From contig NZ_VCRA01000002.1 in NCBI RefSeq assembly GCF_005938385.1, positions 496,001 through 560,000 of the forward strand: DNA of 64,000 nt. The letters run 5' to 3'. A program made the position numbers and the translations under genes. The notes below the pieces were generated by a model. It had not been told where the DNA came from. It saw nothing but the letters and a program-made list of their open reading frames with translations, and ran no database searches. Below, in pieces: positions 16,860 to 25,763 of the stretch (position 1 is the first letter of the stretch; every line of letters begins with the position of its first letter). Origin of the DNA: Paenibacillus mesophilus. Its GTDB lineage: Bacteria > Bacillota > Bacilli > Paenibacillales > NBRC-103111.

Positions 16860-17956
16860 AATTAAGGACTTGGGGAAATATCGACGATACCCGGTTCGAT
16901 TATGGGAAACATAAGGATGAAGAAGGCATCGCATTCAAAAAGTCGGCCGACAGCGACGAAAGCCATTCTTCTTATCGTTCCGATGAGTCCGGCCATTTGG
17001 AAAGTCCGGATGCGGGAGAGGATGGCTCTCCGATCTACCATCAGGCAAATCCGGAACCGAGGCCGGACGATGCGAAGCATAAAGAGCGGGAGTTCCGCAA
17101 AAAGCTGAATCGGGAAGCGAGGGACGTTGTGTCCGACTCGATTCATAAGGGGGTGAAGCTCATCGTTCACCGTCCGGATTACGATTCGGCTAACGAACAG
17201 GAGTATGCCGGTCTAAGCATGGAGCTTATGCCTATTGTGCGGGAAATTGCAAGAAAAACGATTCCGCTGCTGGAACACGAGATGTCGGCCGAATTTGCCA
17301 GGAACCATTATTACGGCAGCAAATTTCAAGCGGACAGCGTCGCTTATCGGGATTTTAAATATTTTGCCAAGAAGCGTCCGCCGACGGAGTGTCCATCCCT
17401 TGTGATCGGTCTAAGAGTGGATGAATCGGCATCCATGTCCGCATTCGGGAGATTGGAAGCTGCGAAGCGCGCGGCGATCGCCGTCTATGAATTTTGTCGA
17501 ATTTGCAATATTCCGATCCTGATCTACGGGGATACGGCGGATGTTTCCAGGCTGGAGCAGATGTCGATCTATGCTTATACCGACTATGATAAGCCGGACC
17601 CGAATGACCGGTTCAGACTAATGGGAATTCGCGGCAGAAGCAATAACCGCGACGGAATGGCTCTTCGAATTATGGCGGACCGACTAGCCGCCGCTTCGCA
17701 GCAGACCAAGCTATTGATTAGTGTAAGCGACGGACAGCCTAAAGCGATGGAGAATTACACCGGATCTTATGCAGCCCAAGACATGCAGCAGACGATTGCC
17801 GAGTATGAGCGGAAAGGGATTACTTTTCTGGCAGCCGCCATCGGCCAGGACAAAGATGTGATTAGTCAAATTTATGGCAGCGAGAGATTTCTCGATATTA
17901 CGAATCTGAACGAATTTCCTGCAAAGCTTGTGCGGATCATCGCCCGATACGTATAA
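16841..17956 (+). CDS. CobT/NorD-like von Willebrand factor A protein, -1 frame of the AAA gene
   Basis: From 16841 the -1 frame is open for 371 codons (..RKFDVVELRTWG..RIIARYV). The VWA domain has the MIDAS motif DESAS (Asp codon at 17420), NNRDGMAL and the second MIDAS Asp in SVSDGQPK (17729), closest in style to CobT/NorD. VWA partners bind the target protein and dock on the MoxR/CobS ring. In this frame there is no ATG, GTG or TTG between the preceding stop (about 16788) and a TTG at 16997 that has no ribosome site, yet the intervening sequence reads as ordinary protein. Translation by frameshift from the AAA gene is therefore likely. The ORF starting at TTG 16997 (319 aa) is the fallback annotation. 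Confidence 0.75.
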   Translation, partial: RKFDVVELRTWGNIDDTRFDYGKHKDEEGIAFKKSADSDESHSSYRSDESGHLESPDAGEDGSPIYHQANPEPRPDDAKHKEREFRKKLNREARDVVSDSIHKGVKLIVHRPDYDSANEQEYAGLSMELMPIVREIARKTIPLLEHEMSAEFARNHYYGSKFQADSVAYRDFKYFAKKRPPTECPSLVIGLRVDESASMSAFGRLEAAKRAAIAVYEFCRICNIPILIYGDTADVSRLEQMSIYAYTDYDKPDPNDRFRLMGIRGRSNNRDGMALRIMADRLAAASQQTKLLISVSDGQPKAMENYTGSYAAQDMQQTIAEYERKGITFLAAAIGQDKDVISQIYGSERFLDITNLNEFPAKLVRIIARYV

Positions 17957-17973
17957 GGTTTTATGTGGTTACG

Positions 17974-18004
17974 AGAAAAGTCCTTGATCATCAAGGACTT
18001 TTCT
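17974..18004. terminator. Bidirectional terminator between convergent genes
   Basis: AGAAAAGTCCTTGAT (17974-17988), one C, and its exact complement (17990-18004). The T-rich ends on both strands serve the VWA gene and the LQRTIGN-tagged gene. Confidence 0.85.
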
Positions 18005-18030
18005 GTAGATTCGGTTCAACGACACCGCCG

Positions 18031-19674
18031 TCACACCGTTTTCTCCGCGTATGTCAATTCCATCCATCGTTGTGCCGTTTTTAACGTCTTTCGTTTCAAG
18101 GAAAAGTCGATGAGAGATTTGCCGCTTATGCCGAGCATCATTTTGATTTGTCCGTTCTCGACCGCCGTGACGAATTTCCCTTCGTCGTACTTCAGCTTCA
18201 AAATGTCGTGACATTGTCGAACCTCGATATGTCCCGAAAGCGTACTCGTATTTGCCGCCTGTGCTTCCTCCATTCTTTCTCTCGTCTTCCCGTCTATTTG
18301 GAGCGGATCTATCCCATAGGCAATAACCAGTCTCCATGGAATCACATAGCCTACGATCCCATAGTCGTGGTTATATACGGATTTGGCTACCGACCTCATA
18401 TAATGGCGCAGTTCTTCCTCCGTCGATTCGTCTTTTCCGCCGGTTTTATATTTCTCGTGCTGCTCCGAAGCGGATTTTACGACGTCTTTGCCGGTCTTTC
18501 GTTTGTCCCCGGCTTTTTTGCCGCGCATAAAATCAGACGCATTGCCCCCGATATTGGCAAGTTGTCGGGTTACCATAAGCGTGGAAGCCGAACTGAAAGC
18601 TGGCAATATGACATCCAGTCCTTTTAACTGCGGCACCATTTTTTCCAGGTCCACGATTCCTTTATTCCACAAATGCGAGGCCACTCCGATATATTTAAGC
18701 GGCTCCTCTACATTGAAATGGAGCTCCACCGTGTCCTGTTTGATTTTGACTAGCGTAACCTCTCCAAGCCGGATGTTTCCCGCGTAGTATGCAAGCTTGA
18801 AGCCGGTTTTCGTTTCTTCGACTACCGGTTTTGCACGATCGAGCGTTTCTTTGAATTGTTCCATCTTCGCATTCTTCTTGAGCTCGATCAAGTGTTGAGC
18901 CAATCTCTCCTGCTCGAACGTTTCCATAAAATCGGTCGGCTCGAAATTGCTTCCGCGCCCGTCAGCCATTGCGTTCATCGCGTTCATAATTCTTCTCATT
19001 ACGTGTTCCTTCGTGGATGGACGAAGCGTATCATTGCTGTCCACCATCTGAATCATTTGTCCCAAATAGTTGACCAGCTTATTCAAAGCGGCTTGGGCTT
19101 CGGACAATGTCATCGTATCGGCGATTTTGTCCGCCGCCTCCACGAATTTACTTTCCCAAGGCTCCTCCAGCTCGAGGTCTTCGATATGTTCATCGATGGC
19201 TTCCTCGTATTCATCCTCAAAGTCGATATCGAGATCCTGCTTAATATCCCGCATCTTCTTCCAGTGCATATCTCTGTCCAATCGCGTTGTTTTCGAATCG
19301 GTCAAGTGCCCCAACTGACGGCTGTCGGGATCGTACGTTTCCATCGTTTCGTAGTTGACGTAATACGCCCCGGGCTTCATTGAAAACTCGTCAATGTCCC
19401 ATTTGGCTTGAATATGCAGGCCGCTGCGACCCGCAGGAGCGTCCGTCACTTTCGGCACTGTTTTCGGCGTCTGCGAGGGGAGTGGGGATGAGCGGATCAA
19501 CTGGCCGACGGAGCGGTTTCCGATCGTTCTCTGCAAGTGCATGACGGTGTTCGCAGTAAGCAGCGGGGGGCGCCGGTTCGAACTTTGTGCCGTCAAGGAC
19601 GGAGCACGGCGCTCCTTCGACTCCGCTTGTTTTGCGAAGCCCGATGGATGTGATGCTTTCGTGCCTTGCTTCAT
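18031..19674 (-). CDS. LQRTIGN-tagged hypothetical protein, putative secreted toxin/eCIS-type cargo
   Basis: 547-aa protein with no signal peptide. Residues 1-46 are basic, Ser/Pro-rich and probably disordered. Residues 47-60 read LQRTIGNRSVGQLI, the 'LQRxxGNxxVxxLL' tag found at the N-terminus of DUF4157-type polymorphic toxins and contractile-injection-system cargo. Residues about 125-300 are very acidic and helical (..DLDIDFEDEYEEAIDEHIED..). The C-terminal half (..VELHFNVEEPLKYIGVASHL.., ..YGIVGYVIPWRLVIAYG..) matches no family I recognise, and no DUF4157 HExxH motif was found. GGAGAGGG precedes the ATG at 19674. It is monocistronic and convergent with the AAA/VWA pair. Confidence 0.6.
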   Translation of the reverse strand: MKQGTKASHPSGFAKQAESKERRAPSLTAQSSNRRPPLLTANTVMHLQRTIGNRSVGQLIRSSPLPSQTPKTVPKVTDAPAGRSGLHIQAKWDIDEFSMKPGAYYVNYETMETYDPDSRQLGHLTDSKTTRLDRDMHWKKMRDIKQDLDIDFEDEYEEAIDEHIEDLELEEPWESKFVEAADKIADTMTLSEAQAALNKLVNYLGQMIQMVDSNDTLRPSTKEHVMRRIMNAMNAMADGRGSNFEPTDFMETFEQERLAQHLIELKKNAKMEQFKETLDRAKPVVEETKTGFKLAYYAGNIRLGEVTLVKIKQDTVELHFNVEEPLKYIGVASHLWNKGIVDLEKMVPQLKGLDVILPAFSSASTLMVTRQLANIGGNASDFMRGKKAGDKRKTGKDVVKSASEQHEKYKTGGKDESTEEELRHYMRSVAKSVYNHDYGIVGYVIPWRLVIAYGIDPLQIDGKTRERMEEAQAANTSTLSGHIEVRQCHDILKLKYDEGKFVTAVENGQIKMMLGISGKSLIDFSLKRKTLKTAQRWMELTYAEKTV

Positions 19675-19721
19675 TCCGAATCGACCCTCTCCTGATTTGA
19701 TGAGAAGTGCTTAGCCCCCAA

Positions 19722-19727
19722 ATTATA
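19722..19727 (-). promoter_or_regulatory. Extended -10 of the LQRTIGN-tagged gene
   Basis: On the minus strand, TGGTATAAT gives a perfect TATAAT with an upstream TG, about 48 bases before the start codon. A recognisable -35 is lacking, consistent with an extended -10 promoter. Confidence 0.55.
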
Positions 19728-19753
19728 CCATAATTCAGGCGCGGTGAACCGGA

Positions 19754-20791
19754 TCAAATCGACTTTACAGTCGTCCCCTCATAATAGCCGCCCTGCAGCA
19801 AAGTATGCTCATAAGGAAGATGCGGATTCGCCATTCGCCACAACATGCGTTCGGCGGCGCGGATTCCCGATTCCCGGATCATGAGCGTCGGCCGCGATAG
19901 CTCGGGGACGAAGGCGTTCTCGGCATGCGCCAGACTGATCAGCGAAACGTCGTCGGGTATTCGTTTGCCGAGCATGCTGCAGGCGTGATAGATCCAGACG
20001 AGCTCGTGATTGATCGCGCTCAAGATGGCTGATGGCTGGAATTGCCGCAGCTTCTCGACCAACTGGGCGGACCATGTTTCTTGACCTCCCAGTCCCCCCG
20101 TCATATGTTCGTTCGGGTTCACGTGAATCCCGCCCTCTTTCATCGCGCTCAAGAAAGACTGCCATCGCAATATAAACCCTCTATGGATGTCAATATTCCC
20201 GATATACATGATCCGTCTATGTCCTTTGGACAGCAGATGCCGCACCGATTGATGAATCGCGGTCCCGACATCCCATACGACGCTATCGACCTTGGCCGCA
20301 GGACCCGGGAAGTTGATCAGTATACGGGGGATCGAATACTGCAGCAAATGCGCTTCCTGAGCCTGTCCGATCATCGGCGTAACAAAAACGCCGTCACAAT
20401 ATTCAAACTGGTGCGTTTTGGACCACTGAAGCAATGTATCTGGCTCAAGGCGGTATGGAATCGTCACCGTTTCGATGGAATGGCCGTATTCCGACAGCTT
20501 CTCCTGCAGCCCGCTTAAGATGAGATGCACCAAATCAAACGTTTCATATTTGTCGGAAACAACCATTTTGAACCTGGCAGGCTTTTGGGGGTGGAGCGGA
20601 ATCCGTTCGACCGCGTGAACACGCTCTTGATCCTTCGTCCGGTACCCGATCTCCTGGGCCACTTTATGGACTTGATTCCGAGTCTCCTCGGACATGCCGG
20701 GCAAACCGCGCAAAGCTTTGGAAACCGTATGAACCGACAGTCCCGAGTGCCGGGACAAATCTTGCAGCGTGACTGTTTTCTTCTTCCGCAT
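19754..20791 (-). CDS. LacI-family transcriptional regulator
   Basis: 345-aa repressor. The LacI HTH (TVTLQDLSRHSGLSVHTVSKALRGLPGMSEETR) is at residues 6-38, followed by a hinge and a periplasmic-binding-protein-like effector domain. The start at 20791 (MRKKKTV) is chosen because AAGGAGA is 7 bases upstream; the two in-frame ATGs further upstream lack a site. It is divergent from the FAD oxidoreductase gene, and two AT-rich near-identical palindromes lie in between. Likely local control of the FAD oxidoreductase/SBP/beta-helix genes, probably in response to a sugar. Confidence 0.9.
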   Translation of the reverse strand: MRKKKTVTLQDLSRHSGLSVHTVSKALRGLPGMSEETRNQVHKVAQEIGYRTKDQERVHAVERIPLHPQKPARFKMVVSDKYETFDLVHLILSGLQEKLSEYGHSIETVTIPYRLEPDTLLQWSKTHQFEYCDGVFVTPMIGQAQEAHLLQYSIPRILINFPGPAAKVDSVVWDVGTAIHQSVRHLLSKGHRRIMYIGNIDIHRGFILRWQSFLSAMKEGGIHVNPNEHMTGGLGGQETWSAQLVEKLRQFQPSAILSAINHELVWIYHACSMLGKRIPDDVSLISLAHAENAFVPELSRPTLMIRESGIRAAERMLWRMANPHLPYEHTLLQGGYYEGTTVKSI

Positions 20792-20827
20792 CCGAAATCT
20801 CCTTCGATTTTTCATCGTATTACCTTT

Positions 20828-20888
20828 GATTTTAATTAAAATGAAAGTATTCTTCAACTGGAAATAAAGCTTTGATTTAAATAAAATC
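20828..20888. promoter_or_regulatory. Two candidate LacI-type operators
   Basis: GATTTTAATTAAAATG (20828-20843, containing a perfect 14-bp palindrome) and GATTTAAATAAAATC (20874-20888) are near copies 46 bases apart in the divergent intergenic space. They lack the usual central CG of CcpA/LacI sites, so assignment is tentative. Confidence 0.4.
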
Positions 20889-20943
20889 GAGTTGAAACCG
20901 GATATAAAAACAAACTAACAGAAGCAGCAAGGGGAGGAGAACC

Positions 20944-22503
20944 ATGCGCATCATCGATTTCAGCAAGATCAAGTACGATGCCGAACCCGCCGTCGAAACG
21001 AACCCGTTAACGATTAACGCCGATTTATGTATTTTCGGGGGAAGCTCGGCCGGAATTGCCGCTGCGATCCAAGCTCGCCGGATGGGGATGAAAGTCGTCA
21101 TGGTCGAGTCCAGCCGTCATTTGGGCGGACTGACGACAGGCGGATTAGGCGCGACGGACATTGGCAACAAAGCTGCGATTGGGGGGATTGCCCGACATTT
21201 TTACAGCGAGGTCGGCAACCATTATGGAAGCACAGAGCCGGATGGAACCCAATGGACATTCGAACCGGGCACGGCCAAACAAATTTACATGAACTGGCTG
21301 GAGGCTGCGGATGTTCCCGTTTACTTCCATCAACGGTTGAAGAAAGTAGACATGCAGAACGGGAAAATATCGCGGCTGATCATGACAAACGGCAGCGAGT
21401 TCAGCGCAGCGGCCTTTATTGACGCCTCGTATGAAGGAGATTTGCTGGCAGGCGCCGGAGTCGATTATCATGTCGGACGGGAAGCGAACTCGGTATACCG
21501 GGAAACGCTGAATGGCGTTCATTACGGGCATCCGAACCATAATTTCAAAGCTTGGGTCGATCCTTACAGGGTCCCGGGAAAACCGGACAGCGGCTTGATC
21601 CCGGGTGTGACGGATGCTCCCGTACTGCGGCAAGGAGATGGCGACGCTAGTGTGCAAGCTTACAATTTCCGCATATGTCTGACGAATGTGCCGGCCAATC
21701 GAATCCCGTTCCCGCAGCCGCCCGGCTACGATCCCGACACCTATACGCTGCTTGCCAGGTACATTCAGGCGGGAGTGTGGGACGCACTGCGCCTGCACAA
21801 AATGATGCCGAACGGGAAAACCGATCTGAACAACTTCGGTGGGGTTTCCACCGATTATATCGGGGGCGGCGACCATTGGCCGGAAGGCGATCCGCTCACC
21901 CGGGAACGGCTGTTTCAAGATCATCTGCGGTACAACTTGGGGATGCTGTATTTTCTAAGCCATGACGAACGGGTACCGGAATCGATACGCCGGGAAGTCG
22001 GCGAGTGGGGGCTTCCTGCGGACGAATATTCGGACAGCGGGCACTTTACTCCGCAACTATACGTCCGGGAAGCGCGCCGGATGATTTCGGAGGTCGTCAT
22101 GACCGAGCATCATTGCCGTGGATATGACGTTGTGGACGACCCGGTCGGATTGGCGGCGTATACAATGGATTCCCATAACTGCCGCAGGCTCGTCATCGAC
22201 GGGAGATGCATCAACGAAGGAAATGTGGAGGTAGCTCCCAGCTCGCCTTATCCGATATCGTATCGCGCGATCGTACCGAAAGGGGAGCAATGCACGAACC
22301 TGCTCGTTCCCATCTGTTTGTCCTCCTCGCATATCGCCTTCGGCTCGATCCGTATGGAGCCGGTGTTCATGATCTTGGGACAATCGGCGGCGACGGCGGC
22401 TGCGCTCGCTCTGGAAGCAGGCTGCGCCGTACAGGAAGTCGACTATTCAAAGCTGCGGAAGAAGCTGCTCGCAGACAAACAAGTTCTGGAATGGAAGAAA
22501 TGA
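20944..22503 (+). CDS. FAD-dependent oxidoreductase (FAD_oxidored family)
   Basis: 519-aa flavoprotein. The dinucleotide-binding motif FGGSSAGIAAAIQARRMG (residues about 31-48, GGSSAG at 32-37) is followed by MVESSRHLGGLTTGGLGATD, the hallmark of the FAD_oxidored (PF12831-type) family found beside sugar-utilisation genes in soil Bacilli and Bacteroidetes. It is cytoplasmic, and its reaction is unknown. GGGGAGGAG precedes the ATG. The stop overlaps the region where the downstream SBP begins, indicating an operon. Confidence 0.87.
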   Translation: MRIIDFSKIKYDAEPAVETNPLTINADLCIFGGSSAGIAAAIQARRMGMKVVMVESSRHLGGLTTGGLGATDIGNKAAIGGIARHFYSEVGNHYGSTEPDGTQWTFEPGTAKQIYMNWLEAADVPVYFHQRLKKVDMQNGKISRLIMTNGSEFSAAAFIDASYEGDLLAGAGVDYHVGREANSVYRETLNGVHYGHPNHNFKAWVDPYRVPGKPDSGLIPGVTDAPVLRQGDGDASVQAYNFRICLTNVPANRIPFPQPPGYDPDTYTLLARYIQAGVWDALRLHKMMPNGKTDLNNFGGVSTDYIGGGDHWPEGDPLTRERLFQDHLRYNLGMLYFLSHDERVPESIRREVGEWGLPADEYSDSGHFTPQLYVREARRMISEVVMTEHHCRGYDVVDDPVGLAAYTMDSHNCRRLVIDGRCINEGNVEVAPSSPYPISYRAIVPKGEQCTNLLVPICLSSSHIAFGSIRMEPVFMILGQSAATAAALALEAGCAVQEVDYSKLRKKLLADKQVLEWKK

Positions 22504-22523
22504 GAAAAATGGGGGATTTGCGG

Positions 22524-23828
22524 ATGACAGCAACAAGAAAATATGGCCGAGCGGGCTGCATTCTGGCGATTGGTGCGTCACTACTCGCCGCCTGTTCGCA
22601 AGACGGAGGAGAGAAGCGGAAATCACCCGGGGACGAAGCAAGTGCTGTCCCCGGCGCCGCGCTAACATCGCCCGTCACGCTTCACTATTATACGAATGAC
22701 AACACCAAATGGCTGGAGCTCGAGAAACAGCTGATCGCGAAGAAATATCCGAACGTCACGCTGAAAGTAACGCTGGAAGCGGATCAAAAAATGGATAAGC
22801 TGGTAGCCGCCGGAGAGCTGCCCGACTTCCTCTCGTTCAGTCTCGGCTCGTTCTGGGATTTGAAAAGCTATGGCCTTATTTCCGATATGGCACCGCTAAT
22901 GAAGAAATACAAGTTCGACGAAAGCCGCTTTATCCCGGGCGTACTGGAAAGCGTGCGGTCCTACTCGGAAACCGGCGAAATGCAGTTTCTGCCGTTCGAG
23001 CTCAACAGCAACGTCCTTTTCTACAATAAAGCGATATTCGACAAATTCGGCGTTTCGTATCCGCGTGACGGGATGACCTGGGAGGAACTGTACGAGCTGG
23101 CGCGAAAAGTGTCGCGCAAAGAAAACGGCACGGAGTATAAGGGATTTATTTTCCAGCATCAAAATCTCGTCTGGAAAAACCAGCTTGGCTTGCCCTTCGT
23201 CGATCCGAAAACGAGCAGGGCGGCGATCAATACGGCGGAATGGAAAAAATGGCTGGAGGTGATGGGTGGCTTTTATTTTCTTCCGAACAACGACTACAAA
23301 AACTTAAGCTTCTACAAAGACCAGACGATCGCGATGTGGACCGGGGCGAACATCATATCGTCCGTTATCGAAGCTTCGGCCTCTACCGGATTGAACTGGG
23401 ACGTAGTGTCATTGCCGCAGTTCGGCGGTGGAACGAGCGGCGGGACGCAGATGATAGCGCCGTTCTATGCGGTTCCTCCGGGAAGCAAGCATAAGGATGA
23501 AGCGTTTCAGGTGATTTCTTACCTGCTGTCGGAAGAAGTACAGATCGCCAAGGCTAAGCAGGGCAAAGTTCCGATCGTCAACAGCCCGGCGGCGACGCAA
23601 GCGTTTGCCGAGGAGTTGAAGGGCGTTTCCGGTAAAAACATGGGGGCTTTCCTGAAGGATAAAATCGGCAAGCCGGCAGTCGTGACGAAATACGACGGCA
23701 TCGCCAAAGATGTATTCTACAAGACGGCTCTCGGCAAAGATTTCTACAGCCAAACGAAAGACGTCAATACGATTCTTCGCGAGGTGGAAGAAGAAATCAA
23801 TCGGAAGATCAAGGAAGCCCAGAAGTAA
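22524..23828 (+). CDS. Extracellular sugar-binding lipoprotein (SBP family 1), orphan
   Basis: 434-aa lipoprotein. The signal peptide MTATRKYGRAGCILAIGAS.. ends in lipobox LLAAC with Cys24. The mature part has the family-1 SBP pattern (..LEKQLIAKKYPNVTLKV.., ..FNSNVLFYNKAIFDKFGV.. type block, ..GMTWEELYELARKV..). I chose the ATG at 22524 with GGGGGA 8 bases upstream; ATGs at 22500 and 22512 are alternatives. No permease or ATPase gene accompanies it, so it must work with a transporter encoded elsewhere or serve as a sensor partner. Confidence 0.88.
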   Translation: MTATRKYGRAGCILAIGASLLAACSQDGGEKRKSPGDEASAVPGAALTSPVTLHYYTNDNTKWLELEKQLIAKKYPNVTLKVTLEADQKMDKLVAAGELPDFLSFSLGSFWDLKSYGLISDMAPLMKKYKFDESRFIPGVLESVRSYSETGEMQFLPFELNSNVLFYNKAIFDKFGVSYPRDGMTWEELYELARKVSRKENGTEYKGFIFQHQNLVWKNQLGLPFVDPKTSRAAINTAEWKKWLEVMGGFYFLPNNDYKNLSFYKDQTIAMWTGANIISSVIEASASTGLNWDVVSLPQFGGGTSGGTQMIAPFYAVPPGSKHKDEAFQVISYLLSEEVQIAKAKQGKVPIVNSPAATQAFAEELKGVSGKNMGAFLKDKIGKPAVVTKYDGIAKDVFYKTALGKDFYSQTKDVNTILREVEEEINRKIKEAQK

Positions 23829-23860
23829 TTCATACAACATTTCGGGCGGTGACAAATCAT

Positions 23861-23876
23861 TTGTAAGCACTTACAA
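23861..23876 (+). promoter_or_regulatory. cre-like site (CcpA) or LacI operator before the beta-helix gene
   Basis: TTGTAAGCACTTACAA differs from the cre consensus WTGNAANCGNWNNCWW at only one position (A for G at position 9) and is palindromic except for the two central bases. It ends 21 bases before the ATG at 23898, where bound CcpA would block elongation. Confidence 0.55.
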
Positions 23877-23897
23877 TAATAAAGGAGCGAATGCCAC

Positions 23898-25754
23898 ATG
23901 TCCCAAGAGCGCAAAATCAGCAGAAGAAAACTGTTGGCCGCCATAGGCATGACCGGCGCCGCAGCGGCAATGTACGCCACATCGATCGGCAATGCGGACG
24001 GGAAGGGAGAAGGCGTTCAGAAATCGGTGTATGGCAAAGGCGGCAAGCACGGGCTAATGTTCGCCGAATCAAGCCTTGCAACGACAATTGCAGAGCTGCG
24101 CGCGGAAACGAGTCCGCTGGAAGGTGTCGTCTATTACGTCATCGATGCCGGACAAGAGGGGCCGTTTCTGTACGATCCGGCCGATACGACATCCGCAGAC
24201 AACACCGGCACTATTGTAGTTTCCGTATCCGGAGCGCGATTCAAACGAATCCGGGATGCGGGATACGTCGATGTAAGGTGGTTCGGAGCGAAAGGAGACG
24301 GGGTGACCGACGATACCGAAGCGATCAATCGGGCGATCGGAGACGGCGGAGTGACAGTGCATATCCCGAAGGGGACTTATATGATCCACGCCGATGCCAC
24401 GTCTTCCGGACAGCTCAATGCGGGAGTTCAGGCCAAGGACGACACCACGATCGTCATTAGCCCGGGTGCGATTCTGAAAGCCAAACCGACCGCTTCCAAT
24501 CGATATACGATCATCAATATTTTCGGAAAGCGGAACGTGACGGTGGAAGGCGGAGGCAGCATTGTCGGAGAACGCAACGAGCATCTCGGCACGACGGGAG
24601 AATGGGGATACGGCATCGCCATCGGCGGTTCGGATCTGGTGCTTATACGCGATATCCGGATCATAGACTGCTGGGGCGACGGAGCGGTTCTCGGCTCCTA
24701 CCAGGGGAAGACGAACGTATCCCGCAACGTGACTTTCCGAAACGTGCGCTGCGATAACAACCGCAGGCAAGGCGTCAGTGTCATTGCCGCGGAAGGCGTG
24801 CTTCTCAGCGAATGTTATTTCGGCAATACGAACGGCACGCTTCCCCAAGCCGGCATCGATATCGAGCCGGATTCGGGCACGGCCGTTGCGGGCGTCGTCA
24901 TTACAGGATGTTTGTTCGAGAACAACGCCGGCGGTAACTTGGTCCTGAACGGTATGAACGGGCCGGTCAAGCACGTTATCGTCGAATCGAGCCGGTTCCG
25001 CGGTCCGAATGGCGGAATTACCTCCCAGCAGGCGCACGATGTCCGGATCAGCGGCAATTGGATCGATACCCCGGCAAGGAGCATCCATATCAACAAAAGC
25101 AGCAACCACATCGTCGAAGGCAATCAAATTCAAAACAGTTCGGATCGTGGCATCGATGTAAGATTTTCTTCGTCCGTCGTCATGGCGGGCAATCACTTCT
25201 ACAATATCGGATCGAACAGCGCGCGGCTCAGTCAATCGAACCATTGTCTATTCGAAGGCAACGTAATCGACGAATGCGGGAAAACGACCAACAGCTGCGA
25301 TGTGATCGTAACGTCCTCCGCCAGCTATAACAGCATTCAAGGCAATACGATCCGCAATCGACTGAAGCATGCCGGCAAAGCGATATCGGCAAGCGGTGCC
25401 ACGATCGTTCTCGCTGCCGAGGCATCCGCCGCAAACGACGAATACAACGGCATGCTGATCACGGTTACCGGAGGGACGGGCATCGGGCAGAGACGGAAAA
25501 TCGTCTCGTACAACGGGGCGAGCAAGACCGCGACATGCAGCGCGAACTGGTCGATCGCACCCGATGCGACATCGGAATACGAGATCCGTTATGGATCGGC
25601 GAATGCGATTCTCATTACGACACCGGCGGAAAAGTACAATACGATTCACGGCAATCAGCTGTTGTTCGGCACGACTTCGCCCGAATCGAACGGTATTAAC
25701 GATATGGGAACCGGAACGTCGATCCAAAACAATGTCGCTTTCGCGACAATATAG
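23898..25754 (+). CDS. Tat-exported right-handed beta-helix protein (pectate-lyase superfamily)
   Basis: 618-aa protein. A Tat signal (SRRKLLAAIGMTG, RR at residues 9-10, then an Ala-rich stretch) is followed by a region typical of phage-tailspike/Pectate_lyase_3 proteins: VRWFGAKGDGVTDDTEAINRA (about residues 127-147), then ten or more beta-helix turns with Asn ladders (..NVTFRNVRCDNN.., ..VVITGCLFENN.., ..VRISGNWID..). It probably binds or cleaves a polysaccharide outside the cell. Catalytic residues cannot be assigned. It lies 69 bases after the SBP, and a cre-like site in the gap suggests catabolite control. A terminator follows. Confidence 0.8.
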   Translation: MSQERKISRRKLLAAIGMTGAAAAMYATSIGNADGKGEGVQKSVYGKGGKHGLMFAESSLATTIAELRAETSPLEGVVYYVIDAGQEGPFLYDPADTTSADNTGTIVVSVSGARFKRIRDAGYVDVRWFGAKGDGVTDDTEAINRAIGDGGVTVHIPKGTYMIHADATSSGQLNAGVQAKDDTTIVISPGAILKAKPTASNRYTIINIFGKRNVTVEGGGSIVGERNEHLGTTGEWGYGIAIGGSDLVLIRDIRIIDCWGDGAVLGSYQGKTNVSRNVTFRNVRCDNNRRQGVSVIAAEGVLLSECYFGNTNGTLPQAGIDIEPDSGTAVAGVVITGCLFENNAGGNLVLNGMNGPVKHVIVESSRFRGPNGGITSQQAHDVRISGNWIDTPARSIHINKSSNHIVEGNQIQNSSDRGIDVRFSSSVVMAGNHFYNIGSNSARLSQSNHCLFEGNVIDECGKTTNSCDVIVTSSASYNSIQGNTIRNRLKHAGKAISASGATIVLAAEASAANDEYNGMLITVTGGTGIGQRRKIVSYNGASKTATCSANWSIAPDATSEYEIRYGSANAILITTPAEKYNTIHGNQLLFGTTSPESNGINDMGTGTSIQNNVAFATI

Positions 25755-25763
25755 GGAGAAGAC

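Noticed and set aside
16902..17108. 68-aa open frame beginning ATG GGA AAC just after the AAA gene, as an alternative start for the downstream gene
   Set aside because: It is in a different frame from the VWA domain and ends within it; the sequence is Lys/Arg/Met-rich with no family resemblance.
20869..20910. Classical SigA promoter for the FAD oxidoreductase gene
   Set aside because: TTGATT, TTGAAA, TAAAAT and TATAAA all occur here, but none of the combinations gives a 16-18 base spacing, so no promoter is called.
24069..25244. 391-aa open frame on the minus strand inside the beta-helix gene
   Set aside because: It is fully antisense to a gene with clear domain content, has no family motifs and a low-complexity Arg/Asp-rich composition typical of shadow frames in GC-rich codon usage.
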